Of a stretch of DNA of 5,635 bases, positions 4,637 through 5,635 are shown piece by piece. The notes under the pieces are model-generated. The model was not told where the DNA came from, searched no databases, and was given only the letters and a program-made list of their open reading frames with translations. Position numbers and translations under genes: made by a program. The stretch is from Alphaproteobacteria bacterium (GTDB lineage Bacteria; Pseudomonadota; Alphaproteobacteria; Rhodobacterales; Rhodobacteraceae). Numbering within the stretch: position 1 is the first letter of the stretch; every line of letters starts with the position of its first letter. Location: assembly GCA_030425945.1 (NCBI GenBank), contig JAUHZL010000209.1:1-5635 (forward strand). The letters are read 5' to 3'.

Positions 4637-5635
4637 ATGATCGAGCTTGGACTCTCGCCCACCGCCGAGGCGGTGCTGACGCTTGCGGTCGTCGCGGCAA
4701 TGTTCTTCGCCTTCCTGCGCGAGGTCTACCCGGCCGAGGTCGTGGGCATGGCGACCGCCGCCTTCTTCCTCGTCACCGGCATCCTGCCCTACGACACCGC
4801 GCTCGGCGTGCTGTCGAACCCGGCGCCCTGGACCATCCTCGCCATGTTCCTGATCATGGGCGGGCTGGTGCGGACCGGGGCGCTCGACTGGCTGACCCGG
4901 CTGGCCGAGGGGCAGGCCGACAACAACCCGCGCCTGACGCTCGTCGGCCTCTTCGGCTTCGTGGTGATCGCCAGCGCCTTCCTGAACAACACGCCGGTCG
5001 TGGTCCTGATGATCCCGGTCTTCGTCCAGATCGCGGGCAAGCTGGGCAAGGCGCCCTCCAAGCTGCTGCTGCCGCTATCCTATGCCGCGATCCTCGGCGG
5101 GATGCTGACGCTGATCGGCACCTCCACCAACCTGCTGGTCGACGGCGTGGCGCGGGCCAAGGGGCTGGAGGCCTTCTCGATCTTCGAGATCACTGCGCTC
5201 GGGGTGATCCAGGTCGCGGTCGGCATGGGCTATCTCGCGCTGATCGGGCGCAAGCTGCTGCCCGAGCGGGTGTCGATGAGCGCGATGCTCGGGCAGGGCC
5301 GCCGCAAGATGAAGTATTTCACCGAGGTCGCGCTGCCCGAGGACAGCAACCTGATCGGCCAGAAGGTGCTCGAGATCGACCTGTTCCGCCGTGACGGCGT
5401 GCGGTTGATCGACGTGCTGCGCGGCGATGCCTCGCTGCGCCGCAACCTGGGCGCGGTGGTGCTGGAGCCGGGCGACCGGGTCGTGCTGCGCTCGGAAATG
5501 ACCGAGCTTCTGGGCCTGCAGCAGAACAAGGACCTGCGGATGGTGGACAAGCTGTCCTCGGTCCAGACCACGACGGTCGAGGTGCTGATCACCCCCGGCG
5601 CGCGGATGGTCGGCCGGTCGCTGGGCGCGCTGCGC
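4637..5635 (+). CDS. SLC13-family permease with TrkA-C domains (runs off right edge)
   Basis: The first 333 codons are open to the window end without a stop. The N-terminal part is a membrane domain with helices at about 10-27, 34-52, 64-80, 99-115 and 183-204 and two re-entrant/substrate-site signatures of the divalent anion:Na+ symporter fold: 'AFLNNTPVVVLMIPV' (114-128) and 'LTLIGTSTNLLVDG' (157-170). From about 226 the sequence becomes soluble: a TrkA-C (RCK_C) domain (about 226-296, with 'SNLIGQKVLEIDLF' and 'LEPGDRVVLRS') and the start of a second (from about 313, 'VEVLITPGARMVGRSLGALR'). The expected remainder is the end of that domain and the second transport half. Members of this TrkA-C-containing subgroup include sulfate and other anion carriers, and TrkA-C domains usually sense a ligand; neither substrate nor ligand can be assigned here. 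It follows the EamA transporter gene by 24 bp, probably in the same transcript. Confidence 0.9.
   Translation, partial: MIELGLSPTAEAVLTLAVVAAMFFAFLREVYPAEVVGMATAAFFLVTGILPYDTALGVLSNPAPWTILAMFLIMGGLVRTGALDWLTRLAEGQADNNPRLTLVGLFGFVVIASAFLNNTPVVVLMIPVFVQIAGKLGKAPSKLLLPLSYAAILGGMLTLIGTSTNLLVDGVARAKGLEAFSIFEITALGVIQVAVGMGYLALIGRKLLPERVSMSAMLGQGRRKMKYFTEVALPEDSNLIGQKVLEIDLFRRDGVRLIDVLRGDASLRRNLGAVVLEPGDRVVLRSEMTELLGLQQNKDLRMVDKLSSVQTTTVEVLITPGARMVGRSLGALR

Overview
The window is very GC-rich DNA with strongly G/C-biased third codon positions. The protein sequences and gene content (MgtE, 5-formyltetrahydrofolate cyclo-ligase, a TIGR00282/YmdB-type phosphoesterase, an EamA transporter and an SLC13 permease) fit a chromosome of an alphaproteobacterium, most likely Rhodobacterales (Rhodobacter/Paracoccus/Roseobacter-like). 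This assignment rests on recalled family resemblance, not on a search. I see no insertion sequence, phage, CRISPR, tRNA or rRNA signal.

Layout. The left edge holds the first 28 codons of a leftward gene, probably guanine deaminase. It is divergent from mgtE across a 125-bp spacer. mgtE (Mg2+ channel/transporter, 464 aa) and the folate cyclo-ligase gene (188 aa) run rightward as a pair: the GTG start of the second overlaps the TGA of the first. A small leftward gene for an 83-aa protein with a C-terminal membrane anchor converges on them; only 16 bp separate the two stop codons, and those bases can form a hairpin. A 399-bp stretch with no convincing gene follows. It is rich in inverted repeats and should hold the promoters of the divergent flanking genes. 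A second rightward operon then contains the YmdB-like phosphoesterase (271 aa), an EamA/DMT-family transporter (321 aa, ATGA overlap) and, 24 bp further on, an SLC13-family permease with TrkA-C regulatory domains that runs off the right edge.

How the genes fit together. This looks like housekeeping and transport territory: Mg2+ homeostasis, one-carbon folate salvage (a Mg-ATP-dependent enzyme directly behind the Mg2+ channel), a probable cyclic-nucleotide/RNA-related phosphoesterase and two membrane transporters. I found no clear new system. The points most worth a second look are an mgtE leader that could sequester its own ribosome binding site through mutually exclusive pairings, an Asn-to-Asp change at a metal-ligand position of the YmdB-like enzyme, an unrecognised tail-anchored small protein, and a densely structured 5' region before the YmdB-like gene.
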